64,000 nt of DNA, taken from NCBI GenBank assembly GCA_947247005.1, contig OX365952.1:47286722-47350721 (forward strand), written 5' to 3'. Below, piece by piece: positions 53,054-64,000 of this stretch. The DNA comes from Spisula solida (Eukaryota > Mollusca > Bivalvia > Venerida > Mactridae). Made by a program: the position numbers and the translations under genes. Each line of letters begins with the position of its first letter. Position 1 is the first letter of the stretch. The notes beneath the pieces are model-generated. The model was not told where the DNA came from, did not search any database, and saw nothing but the letters and a program-made list of their open reading frames with translations.

Positions 53054-56044
53054 CACGGTGTATGATCAAACCTACATTGTTGGTACAAAACTGGCGTTGC
53101 CTTCACTTTTTGGTATAAGCAACGAACTTTTACGTACAAAAAAAACGAAAAAACGCGGAGAAGGTCACGGTAATTCAAACAGTTCTAATTCAGAGACGTA
53201 CGATGAATATACTAATGTTACCACGGAACATTAGAACCATTCCAGCTTCCATCTGAATGAAAACAAAATGAAAAGCTTCAGCAGTTTCCGAAAAATAAGG
53301 GTTACAGTTTGAGTACTGATTTACCAAATCGGGAAATGGAAATCGTTTTTTGCTACTATTTTTATAACTTGTGATGTTTTGTGCAAAGTTTTTGCCTATA
53401 TATTCAGTTTTTTATCTTATGGAACTGAAATAAGAAAAGAAACCATCATTTAAAATCAATATCGTCTCTAAAAACACGATTTTATCAAACTATAAAGCAC
53501 CTATATTTTAGGAACAGCACTAAACTAGGGCACCTCCGTTATTTCGGAAACACTTAGTCATTTACAATGTATTCAGCAACTACTCGTACATGCTTTTTCT
53601 AAGTATACACTAGCTATTTGTTTCAGTATAAGATGGTTAGTTGTATTCTTACCGGATGGCAGAGGGGGGATAAGCTCACATATAGTCACAATTGGCTTTT
53701 AAGGTCGGGGATTAGAAGGTCAACAGTAATCACTTTAAAATTTTGACACTGTTTGATTCTAATAATGTAAAATATTCATTGAGATGACATGCATAAGTCC
53801 CACTTTTCATTCCGGTTGTTTCCGTTGTCGAAGCATAATTTAGCAGCTGAAGATCTTCGAGCAGTCCCGAAGTGTTAATGGTATGCATATGCAAAAATAC
53901 GAAATCAATTGACTTAAAGCTGACACTTTGATGATGACATTAAGCAGGTTCCAACAGCCCGGCGTAAATCTGACCATTTGAATTGCGCTTATAATCATCG
54001 TCAGGATATCAATCCCGTTGTCATCCAGTGAGAAGTGAAGCAGTCCGTAATAGATCTGCGGATAACAATCGGAATGGTGCTTTTAGTATCGGGGCTTAAT
54101 CCTTGTTGAAAATGTAAGGTCTGGGCATGCAAATTGGCGTTTTCTGTAATAGATTTGTGGCCAACCAACTTTGACATGGTGTTTTTAGTCTCGGGGCTTA
54201 AACCCTATTGAAAATGTAAGGTCTGGACTTGGCATTTGGCTGAGAAACCAAAGGACTTAGGTAGTGATAATGAAATTGAGAGCGCACTCGAATAGAAGTG
54301 CTCAGTTATACCAAGGGCAGTCATTAGACAGTATATTTTGTCCATGACAACAAAGTGTCTGACAGTTTTATCTGCAGAAGATTTTTTGAGTCCAGGGTCA
54401 AGATATTTACAATACTTACAAGCAATGCAATCCAGTTACTAGTATGTAGTTGTAGTTATCAATACTTTACGCCATCATCGGTAATACGCTGTTCGTTCAA
54501 TACCACATCAATATGCCAAATCGTACAGAAATTGCAATCGTGGATATTTGGAAAAGTTGCTTAATGTATTTTGTTTTTCAGAGCCAATGTACTGAAGCCG
54601 TGCTGTCTAATCGAGTATGACTATTTTACTATACTGCTTTTCAAGTAGCTGGATCCAAACGCTAAAGCACTCCTCTGTTGAAAGGGGGCTGTATTCAAAG
54701 CATGACATGGATTGGTTACATGTCCACGTCGTGTTTTGCAGTATAGACCACAAAGTCGCGTAAGGGACGCCGTGTACATACTTCGGACTCAGGTGTGACG
54801 GGTCAATGAATTTTTTATTTATTTAAGAAAAAAAGCTCAATGCATCCTCCAAACGTCTGACACGATGACGGTGTCTTAAATTCCAACAGAAAACGATCAT
54901 TCAGACCGTCATTTGCAAAAGAATTAGCACGTGCTTTGTTTAAATGCAGCTCGCTGTAGCAAGGAGCGGTTTTTGAATGGAGGGGAGCTGTATGCTAGGT
55001 CAACATACATTGTACATGTAGATGCTGTAACTTCAAACGCAGCTACAAAATCGATGCGTGAAATGTAATGCAACAGTCAATTGAAACCACGGAACCCAAC
55101 CCCGGGAAAATACGGGGATTTTTACTGTGTTTTTTTCCAAATTCCTGGTAAAATTCCTGCCCCATGGCCATACTGTTGGTCAACCCACCGCATATTGTCA
55201 CTCCCCTTGATTTTAGTCAGTGAAATCCTACATTAAATATAGGTATGTGTAATTCTACTTGATATTTGGATGTATGCAAACATCGCAGATGAATTACTGT
55301 TGGTCAAACTATGAAGATCGCCCGTCTGTACGCCTGCAATAAACTTGGTAAAAGCACAGGTATAGTCACGGCTATATTTTCCCGCTATTTATTCCATCCT
55401 TCCTCCTCGGGTTTCGTTTGACTGGTGCATAGCATTAAAGCACGTGCGAAACCATGGCGTAACCAAGTTCCGGCCTAACTTATATAGGATTCTGACCAAT
55501 GAAAGATCTAGACCATTTGGACGAATTATATTCAGAGAGACAAATTTTGACATAATATAGGTGCCCTTATACAAACAATATAGGTGATAATCATAAGTTA
55601 ATTATTGCAAGATGTTTTCATGTTAGAAGGTTATTTCCGCTTTTGATGATTATCCCAATATCAAAGTATCATTGTAGTATAAATTGAACATCAGAACAAT
55701 ACCAAAAATAATAGGATTCGTTGTTCAAATACTTTTTCAATACACATGTCAATTTTTTTTATTGTGACACGAAACAGAAGATTCGTTCATTTCCATACTT
55801 CGGATACAAACTTCGACTTAATTTTGAGCGGATTACATTTTTACATCTTCGAGTGGTTCCGTAAAGCCATTCCAGTTATGAACTAAAGCCAAATCTATGA
55901 GTAAATGGATATGAAAAAACTTCACTACACCGTCCATTTATGCTATTTATCCAAGATCAATAGGAAAAGTTAGGTGCTTGTACGAACAAGTGAGTTGAAA
56001 ACGCGACTTTTGTACCAACAATGTAGGTTTGATCATACACCGTG
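53054..56044. mobile_element. 2991-bp Transib-like non-autonomous DNA transposon
   Basis: Seen: 53054-53090 and 56008-56044 are perfect 37-bp inverted repeats, continuing imperfectly to about 75-80 bp. Both begin CACGGTG, followed after 24 bp by acaaaa. A 5-bp direct repeat ATAGA abuts each end (53049-53053, 56045-56049). Known: Transib elements have 5-bp target duplications and termini of the form CACNRTG that resemble RSS heptamers, with an A-rich nonamer-like block about 23 bp inside. Inference: a non-autonomous Transib-like element. The interior has no open frame beyond about 70 codons and no transposase motif I can recognise. Alternative: an unknown superfamily with similar ends. Confidence 0.7.
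54045..54235. repeat. Two-copy tandem duplication, about 100 bp, inside the Transib-like element
   Basis: ccgtaatagatctgcgg .. tcggggcttaatcc .. gaaaatgtaaggtctgg and ctgtaatagatttgtgg .. tcggggcttaaaccc .. gaaaatgtaaggtctgg. Confidence 0.75.
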
Positions 56045-57121
56045 ATAGAAGGTTACTTTGAATAATTATGTCCATATTTGAATGATAAATATAGTATGTA
56101 AGAAGATAGGCGTTAGTTCGCATTATATATTGAATGACCTTCGTACTTAACGATAGCTGTATTGGAAGATGCATTTGTTTGTCAACCAATGTCAATATCT
56201 AATGGCCGAAAGGATCCCCAATCAAGAACTAAGGGCAAGGACAAAAGGACAGACAGTTACTGTCTCCGTTCTGTAGATGGATGCACTAATGATGATGCAC
56301 TAAACTACATGTCATACGTTGACAGTTGCGCTAGTACAAGGACACGTTGATGAAACATGTATGCATCGATTTATTTCTAACAATCGTAAACCTCAAATTC
56401 TAAGTTTTTTTATTGTGATTGGGACTATAATCAAAGGGTTTCCGTAAAATAATTTCCTTTTATTGACATTGATCAGTTCAAACTCGTCCATATAACAAAG
56501 ACAGTCGTTTAACTATTTCCAAGTTCCAACACAATAACAGGGAAGTTGTAAAGCCCGCATGAGAATATAAATCAAACCACGTGATTTTAGAAACCCGTAA
56601 TTTCATTTCCATTTATTTCTAGTGTGGCTAGAGAGATACTCTGGTTTTATTTGTAGAATTATTGAGTTCAGTATTGAATGTAGACTAGGTTGAATCGGTG
56701 TGAAGTTTGGTAGTAATAGTTGTAACAGAAAAAACATCATTTCTTATATTTTCGTTCGCAACCACTGGATTAAACAAAGGAGGTTTCGATCCTTTATTAA
56801 CAATAACCCTAACATCTACAAAACGACATTGATGTCAGGAGACCCATTATCAATGTACAATGGCTCTATGAGATGCTTTTATTGATCCTGACATAAATAA
56901 TACGCCCGTACTAAAATTACTCACATAAAAATCAAATCTAATTTCATAACGTCTACGTGTACGACCAAACACATATATTCTGCCGACATTACAGGCATCA
57001 ATGTACATGGAAATAAATAAAGGTATTACTATGTTCTTAGTATCGAGGTAAAGAGATATAATTATTGAACAAAAACTTTACAAATATTGTTTAGGTTCGA
57101 CAGTTGACGGGTATTCCTAAA

Positions 57122-57301
57122 AAAGATAATATTAAGTCAGACAGTGAAGGCAGCACTCAACTTCAACCAGCCGAGCACAGAAAACATTAAAAGCATACAA
57201 GGCACAATACCCAACTGAACCAACCGAGCACAGAAAATATAAAACACATAGAAGGCACAATGCGTAACTAAACAAGTAAAAGATCTGCCAAAGTCCAAGC
57301 T
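57122..57301 (-). mobile_element. Retroposon R insertion with empty site in copy 1
   Basis: Copy 1 reads cctaaa|gtcagagacc (about 49067); copy 2 has about 180 bp inserted between cctaaa and gtcagggacc. The insert starts aaagataatattaagtcaga and ends ccaagct. On the minus strand the terminus is ...tctgacttaatattatcttt. Confidence 0.85.
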
Positions 57302-58487
57302 GTCAGGGACCTGTGTCTAGACAACTAGACATAAAAAGCCAACAGAGACAAGAGAACACTTAGCCGCCTCACTGACCAAGATACACTGAAACTTGCTGGG
57401 AATCTTCCGTGACAAGAGGAGATGCGCATATTGTTAGAAAGTTCCGGTGGTCTGTTGATACTTGAGTGATACCATCAAACATCGATCATATCAATAATCT
57501 TGTCTATATGGTCAAAGAAATTTTACTGGCTAGAAGAAGGTTGCTGTAAGCATAACCACATATCATAGAGAATGTATACGTGTTTATATGACCAAACAAA
57601 CTGTGTTTGAGAAAGAAAACTGTTAAAGTATAATAGTACAAAGAATAATATACTCTAACACATGTATTCCGAATTTCGTGGCTGTATAACTATTTCAAGA
57701 ATAAGATGTTCAACTCAGCTTTTTTTTCAGCTAAGAAAATAAAGTTATATTTTATAACGGATTTGTAGCGAACGTTCGGTGTAATAACACAAGCAAAGCC
57801 GTGTATTTACGATTGTAGACATTAGACATTTACTACTAAATATGTTACTAAAGACTAAACGCAGTGCCAATATATTATGGATTACTTAACAATGAACAAC
57901 GATGGTAATACATAGTAAGAAAGGAAAACGATGATTTAACAATATAATAGGTTATTGGCATGCCATACATCAAGATCACATTAGTTGTTGCTCACTATAA
58001 ACCCATGTTCTTGTGAAAATATCTTTGTTGTATTAAATCATGTCGCTAAATGAGCTAGAATGAGGCTGCAGAAACATCAGCAGCCATAGATGTCAATGAC
58101 ACCTCCAATACTTCATTTGACAATCAACTAAGGAAAGGAAAATGTTCCAGCAGGACAACTACACGTATTTCATAATGTACAAGATTTACATGACATACAT
58201 ATTACAAGTAGAAAATCGGACAGCGAAGGCAATACTCAACAGAAACTACATAACACGAACCCTCGCTATTTGTTTTAGTCTGATGTACTCACAAGGCAAA
58301 TGGACAATTTATATTATTGTTGCTATTATAGAAGATAAGCAGGGTCGTAGTATTTCGTATTCACAATACTCGAACTTGTTAGCAGTTCCAAAGAGCGTCT
58401 TTCCACACAGATGTTCCGTTACATAGCGAGTGATGAATAGATCAAGCATGGGGAAAAGAACCAACACGAGGACTGTTTGTAATGGTA

Positions 58488-59212
58488 TAGTCCGTTAGCG
58501 ACTAGGCTGGACCCCCCTAAACCTTTAAATATCTTTTAAAGTAATTATGCAATTTGATTGACATTTGGTATGGTACACTGAATTAACTTTACCAACTCGG
58601 TGTTTAAATTTCAGATTGTTTTACAAACTCATTAATTTTTCCCCATCGTGTCTAAAGTATTAAATTTTGTATTTTAATCAGCAAATGGACAGGGAGTAAA
58701 ATAAGCCATTACGATCAGGTAGTTAGACTAATGCTATTGTATTTGTAATAACTGTAACGGGACATATATGGATAACTACATTCGACAAGGTCATCAATGT
58801 GTATATAGCTGAGGCCCACCTTATTAGTGTAATGATCATTTGTATAAACAAAATGTTGAGTCTTATGATGAGCTTAAACATAGAACACATACACTTTGAT
58901 GTTTGGGCCTCATTAAATATTTGCAAACGTCTCTGGAGTGTTACTTAATGTACAATTATATTGAATCAATTTGATTACCTTTGCTGTTCCAGTCAATTCA
59001 ACCTCCCATACGTATTTACACTGTTTTAGACTTAAATTTTTACATTGGAAGTAAATGCAAAGCACACTTTTCTGTGGACCAAAAATTCTGTTTTAATTTA
59101 TGAGAGTTGGTAAGGTTGATTTATAAAGATATACCAATTTTATTCAAATTGGCATTGTACTGTTTAAGATATTCAAGGTTTATTGGGATCAAGCCTAGTC
59201 GCTAACGGACTA
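58488..59212. mobile_element. 725-bp TA-target MITE with empty site in copy 1
   Basis: Ends tagtccgttagcgactaggc / gcctagtcgctaacggacta are inverted; similarity between the two ends continues for about 110 bp (accttaccaactc recurs inverted). Flanked by TA (58486-58487, 59213-59214). Copy 1 has the unoccupied site aatgg-TA-ccgtatg at 50306-50317. No transposase; TA target suggests Tc1/mariner-type mobilisation. Confidence 0.92.
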
Positions 59213-59880
59213 TAACGTATGTATACATACTCTTGTTATCTCTACTATGTTTTCAAAACGTGGAGAACCCCCCATCCCGCATATATATCTACTGCGTACA
59301 TAGTACGAAAACTTCTCATAAATATATTCTTGTAGTCGGGAGGGAAAAGTCGCAATTGTCTTATTATTTGACAAAGAACATTTTGTAATACAGACACATT
59401 TCTGAAAAGTGTATTGATTTATACTTATGTGGAGACGAGCGGAAATAAATCTAGCACTGTTTTAACCAGATCACGCATACTCGTGGAATTATCTTTGTCT
59501 TAGGTTCAATACAATCTAGTTACATGGTAATGATATAATTGAACTATTTCGATTGATTAACGGCGGCGGCCTCCATTTATTTTCAAAACACTGAATTGAG
59601 ACCAGATGGAGACACGGTTTTAAAATAAAATGCGATAGAATAAAGCAGGGCATATAAAACATCTTGTTATGATGCAAAAACAATCTCCAAAGTGCCCTGG
59701 AAAACATCAGAAAACAGACACGACATGCTTTTCCGGAAATAATATGACAATAAACTGATCAATGCGGCATGTCACTGTCGCCTTTTGAAATCGTGAGTAA
59801 TAATGTTCCAGTATTGTGACAGCGAAATTTACTTAGCTGTCCTGATTTAGACAACAGTTATGATACAATAAAGAGTGGTA

Positions 59881-60074
59881 GTTATTTTCTCGTCACCTGG
59901 CCCTCGTTCCGTTTTAGTTTGACTGACTGAGGCGGCAGACTTTTGGGACGAGATGTCGTGTTTTTGTAGTTGCTAGATTTTTACGTTTGACATTTTTTGT
60001 GCCGCTTATATGTTTTCTGTGCTCGGCTGGTTATGCTGAGTGCTGCCTTCCCTGTCTGACATAATATTATCTTT
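59881..60074 (+). mobile_element. Retroposon R insertion (plus orientation) with empty site in copy 1
   Basis: Copy 1 reads gagagcggtttgtaagcag (about 51022); copy 2 has about 190 bp inserted. The insert ends gtgctgccttccctgtctga and cataatattatctttt, the same terminus as the other R copies, while its 5' part (gttccgttttagtttgactg) differs from the 57-kb copy. Confidence 0.85.
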
Positions 60075-60692
60075 TTATAAGCAGTCAGGTGGTAACGGTC
60101 AATAAAAATTACTAAATCAAGAAGCCATTATTGCGGTATACCAGTATTTCAATTGGGCATTTGGACCGGTATGCATTGTGTGCAAAATAAAAGCAACGAG
60201 TTGTAGACATACAACAAGAGATGTTTGGCAGCCCAATAGTCAGAAACGGTAAATGTCACAGTGACCTTGCCCTTTGTCCTACTAAAGTCAAAACCAATAG
60301 GGTCATCTACAGTTGATAACCAACCTCCATTGTAACATTTGAGGATCCCAGGACAAGGCGTTCGCAAGTTATTGAACGGAAACCATTTGGTCTACCGACC
60401 GACATTTGCAAAGCGATATACCCCCTCATCAAAGATGGAGAGGGGGCATAATTACAATCAAACTTACTAGATGAACATCGGTTAAGAAGCTCGATTTTGT
60501 AGTTCCTATAAATTCTCTTACGATAAGGTTGTCTATTAAGAAACGACACCGGGGTTCTTAGAAAATCTAGTGGCGATGTTATATCACTTTTCTTCTTTAT
60601 CAACTGCGAGCTCGTGAATATATGGTTCAATCCATCTCTACATGAGTGTACAGAGTTGCTCGTGCTTGTATCGTCATAAGATACATAAATAT

Positions 60693-60910
60693 GATGTATC
60701 GTCACAATTGTACATTGTAGCAAAATGAGGTATCGTCACAATTGTACATTATTACAAAATGAGGTATCGTCACAATTGTATATTGTAACAAAATGAGGTA
60801 TCGTCACAATTGTTCATTGTAGCAAAATGAGGTATCGTCACAATTGTATATTGTAGAAAATGAGGAACCGTCACATACGTAATTTCTACACATTGTAACA
60901 TAACGTGATA
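60693..60910. repeat. 34-bp minisatellite, about 6 copies (in duplicate 2)
   Basis: Same array as 51603-51900 with about two units fewer, i.e. copy-number change after the duplication. Confidence 0.9.
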
Positions 60911-61142
60911 TCGTATTATCAAATAGCTATGATAAACCAGGACAATCTGTCCAGACAGTGTTCCATTAAAGATTTGAAGAACAGCGCAAACTAGACATAG
61001 ACAATACAGAACTTCGCCAAAATATGTATAGCTTCTGTGCCTCAAATAAGGCATATGTTGTCAATACAAATTACGAGTCACCAGTAAGTGGCAACGATAT
61101 GCATGTAGTACTGTAGCCGTATGCGGATGTGCTAAGACAGAT

Positions 61143-62373
61143 TTAATTGTCGATGTACATTCAATTCAAACTAATTTGTTTTGGTTCGGCATCTATCTGC
61201 AATGACTAAATAATTAGTGAAAACGACAATTTAATTGTAACTCGCAATAGCTCTTCGGTTCTTATAAATTATTAAACATTTATACATTGATTTTAACGGT
61301 TAGATTTCTATAGCAAGATAATAGCACATGTATTAATTAGGTATAACTCGCTAGACCTGTTGTTTCCAACCAATACCGTAATTCTCGGATGACAAGTTTC
61401 CAACACACCGACAATCAACATTTACGAGTATTTTATGGATGTGTCTAGGACTATATTACGTCAAGGGATGTTTTAATAGCAGAATAGATTGCCATAGTTA
61501 TACATAGTATGCTTTTAAGCCACTGAAAATAACAATAATCTTTTGATTTATATCACTACATATTTTATTTTACGAAATCCTGCACATCCTAAGTTTTTTT
61601 TATTGACTCGTCCAAAATCTATTTATAGGCATGTTTTGTAAACAGAAAATCAAATCAAATCTAATTTCAGTAGTGTAATATTGATTGCAATTATAAGTTC
61701 ATTACCTCAAATTTTCTCCATGATTAAATTTTATCATCGGAGCCATCAAAACGTAAACTAACAGTTTGTCAATGTTCAATAGCATAGACGGCAAGACTTT
61801 AGGTAGATTTTGAAGATGTCAATGTATTCAGATATGCCATTCAGATTAAAATCATCTCCTTAATGAACGTTTCGTATAAACAACACCATATTGACGAACA
61901 AGGATGTCTGTACGTCGTCGTCAGCTCTTATTTGTAGGAAGATCGTGTAGCTCAGTGTGATTTATGAAACAGCAGATTCAGAGTGTGTTTGACGTACAGT
62001 AACTGTTGTCTGAGAGACATATTTCATTATCAATATTTTACTTACTTAACTGTCATACGGGACTGTGGTATTAGGTCTTGGAGCAACACACTATTCGTTG
62101 TATTTACGCTGTTCTTCTTCTAAAGTCGTATACGGTTGTCAGTTGTACTGGATTCAATTGGAAACCAGTATATTGCCAATGATAAACAGCTGTCATTTCT
62201 CATTTCTTTTACAACAACACTTCGCTTAATAAAATATGATAATAATCGGACAAGGAGTACAGCGAGTACAAATGAACAGCTACAAAAATATATCACCCTA
62301 CTCCACCAGCATGCCGCCTCAGTCAGGCACATAAATCCGAAACAAGACCCATACGACGAGAACATACCAAAAG
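61143..62373. other. No gene seen
   Basis: AT-rich intergenic sequence; nothing recognised. Confidence 0.35.
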
Positions 62374-62651
62374 GACGACCACACACCACAAGGAAACCCC
62401 TTAAACAAAACTCAACAGACACATGGACGACCACACAACACAAGGAAACCCCTTTAACAAAACTCAACAGATACAAGGACGACCACACAACATAAGGAAA
62501 CCCCTTAAACAAAACTCAACAGACACATGGACGACCACAAATCACAAGGAAACCCCTTAAACAAAACTCAACAGATACAAGGACGACCACACAACAGAAG
62601 GAAACCCCTTAAACAAAACTCAACAGATACATGGACGACCACACAACACAA
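62374..62651. repeat. 52-bp minisatellite, about 5.3 copies
   Basis: Unit cgaccacacaacacaaggaa+accccttaaacaaaactcaa+cagatacatgga, period 52. The open frames across it (62120-62512) follow from the array. Confidence 0.95.
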
Positions 62652-62726
62652 TACAGTATACATGCACCATTGACAATGGTCTCAGCATTAAGATGATCCG
62701 AATATTACAGGGGCCTGTCCTCTATT

Positions 62727-63553
62727 TATTTGGCTTTGATTAGTAACATTTAAGTTTGTGGTTGCGGTTATAATTGCGGTCCAGGTTATTGGGCTTTGAT
62801 AGTAATATTTAAGTTTGTGGTTGCGGTTATAATTGCGGTCCAGATTATTGGACTTTGACAGTGATATTTAAGTTTGTGGTTGCGGTTATAATTGCGGTCC
62901 AGATTATTGGACTTTGACAGTGATATTTAAGTCTGTGGTTGCGGTTATAATTGCAGTCCAGATTATTGGACTTTGTCAGTAATATTTAAGTTTGTGGTTG
63001 CGGTTATAATTGCGGTCCAGGTTACTGGGCTTTCACAGTGATATTTAAGTTTGTGGTTGCTATTACAATTGCGGTCCAGGTTATTGGGCTTTCACAGTGA
63101 TATTTAAGTTTGTGGTTGCTGTAACAATTGCGGTCCAGGTTATTGGACTTTGATAGTAATATTTAAGTATGTGTTTGCGATTATAATTGCGGTCCAAGTT
63201 ATTGGACTTTGATAGTAATATTTAAGTATGTGTTTGCGGTTATAATTGCGGTCCAAGTTATTGGACTTTGATAGTAATATTTAAGTATGTGTTTGCGGTT
63301 ATAATTGCGGTCCAAGTTATTGGACTTTGATAGTAATATTTAAGTTTGTGGTTGCTGTTACAATTGCGGTCCAAGTTATTGGACTTTGATAGTAATATTT
63401 AAGTATGTGGTTGCGGTTATAATTGTGGTCTAGGTTATTGGGCTTTGATAGTAATATTTAATGCTGTGGTTGCTGTTATAATTGCGGTCCAGGTTATTGG
63501 ACTTTGGCAGTAATATTTAAGTTTGTGGTTGCGGTTATAATTGCGGTCTAGTT
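62727..63553. repeat. 59-bp minisatellite, 14 copies
   Basis: Unit ggttattgggctttgatagt+aatatttaagtttgtggttg+cggttataattgcggtcca, period 59. Subfamilies (aagtatgtgtttgcg; tgctgttacaattg) occur in runs, indicating local unit amplification. Confidence 0.96.
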
Positions 63554-64000
63554 GGTGGTTTGCATATCTTACTTTATGTTCTATTCTCAAACTTAGACTG
63601 TAAACGGTAGTGTAATTGTTTATATATAAATGTATTGAGAACATTGGCGATTGTTTCATTCAATGCCCGTTAGATATGTATTTTTTTTAGTTCTTCAAAT
63701 GGAGCAAAATAACAAACAATGGTTTGCTCAACATTCTTTTTATTTGGGACCACATGCCATGCACAGACTAACATGCGTGTATATATAAAAAGTACAGCGT
63801 TGTGCTTTTCTTACTATAAATGTATGCTTGAGATGGTTCCTGTACTAAATGTTGCATCGTGTGGTTTGTATTATGCCATATTTAAGACAAGCTAATCATG
63901 CAATAAACTGGGAGACAATATCGACGACTTATTCAGAAAACTGCAAAGTAAGTTAAGTAAAATTGCAGGAAGAATACGATTGTATTATAACGTCCAAAGC
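63554..64000. other. No feature seen
   Basis: AT-rich right edge of the window, nothing recognised. Confidence 0.35.

Larger units (their letters stand above)
56291..61142. repeat. Segmental duplication, copy 2 (4.85 kb, with insertions)
   Basis: Direct duplicate of 48216-52114. About 950 bp longer, mainly because of three later insertions (57122-57301, 58488-59212, 59881-60074) that are absent from copy 1, offset by small deletions. The copies are about 8.1 kb apart at the left and 9.0 kb at the right. Confidence 0.93.

Noticed and set aside
62120..62512. Opposing frames of 119 and 130 codons
   Set aside because: Most of their length is the 52-bp array; no family resemblance outside it.

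Overview
This is a eukaryotic nuclear window, AT-rich and intron-rich. Repeat content points to a lophotrochozoan and most likely a mollusc such as a bivalve: abundant small TIR elements, tRNA-derived SINEs, CR1/L2-like LINE tails, minisatellites, and a 'gtgaccttgacc'/'gacggacgacggacgaa' repeat I know from molluscan genomes. The species cannot be fixed from the sequence alone.

Two protein-coding genes can be reconstructed from end to end, both on the minus strand. The first is an EFCC1-like gene (EF-hand and coiled-coil protein): 8 coding exons between 12391 and 793, every splice site canonical, every phase consistent, 541 aa. The second is an SLC16 monocarboxylate-transporter-like gene: 5 coding exons between 37295 and 18149, 528 aa, about 12 membrane segments. 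They lie head to tail, with the SLC16 3' end about 5.8 kb upstream of the EFCC1 start. Nothing suggests a shared function. I find no other convincing host gene; the right-hand 26 kb (38-64 kb) appears to be intergenic repeat territory.

Region by region: 1-12.4 kb is the EFCC1 gene, whose introns carry minisatellites of 48 and 23 bp, a 1-kb Harbinger-like TIR element and small MITEs. 12.4-18.1 kb is intergenic with MITEs, a 17-bp array and a SINE. 18.1-37.3 kb is the SLC16 gene, with nested MITEs, a 56-bp tandem duplication of an exon end together with its splice donor, arrays of 31, 23 and 38 bp, and a 5'-truncated LINE. 37.3-48 kb holds a decayed reverse transcriptase, a long hairpin and a 25-bp array that seems to have grown from a dispersed retroposon. 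48.2-61.1 kb holds a direct duplication of about 4 kb (two copies about 8 kb apart). Later insertions in one copy, with matching empty sites in the other, define three mobile elements exactly. Between the copies lies a 3.0-kb segment bounded by inverted repeats that begin CACGGTG and flanked by a 5-bp direct repeat. This resembles a non-autonomous Transib (RAG-related) element, and its ends resemble recombination signal sequences. 62.3-63.6 kb holds arrays of 52 and 59 bp.

The strongest candidate for something undescribed is the Transib-like element at 53054-56044. Next come the duplicated splice donor in the SLC16 gene and the apparent birth of satellites from mobile elements.
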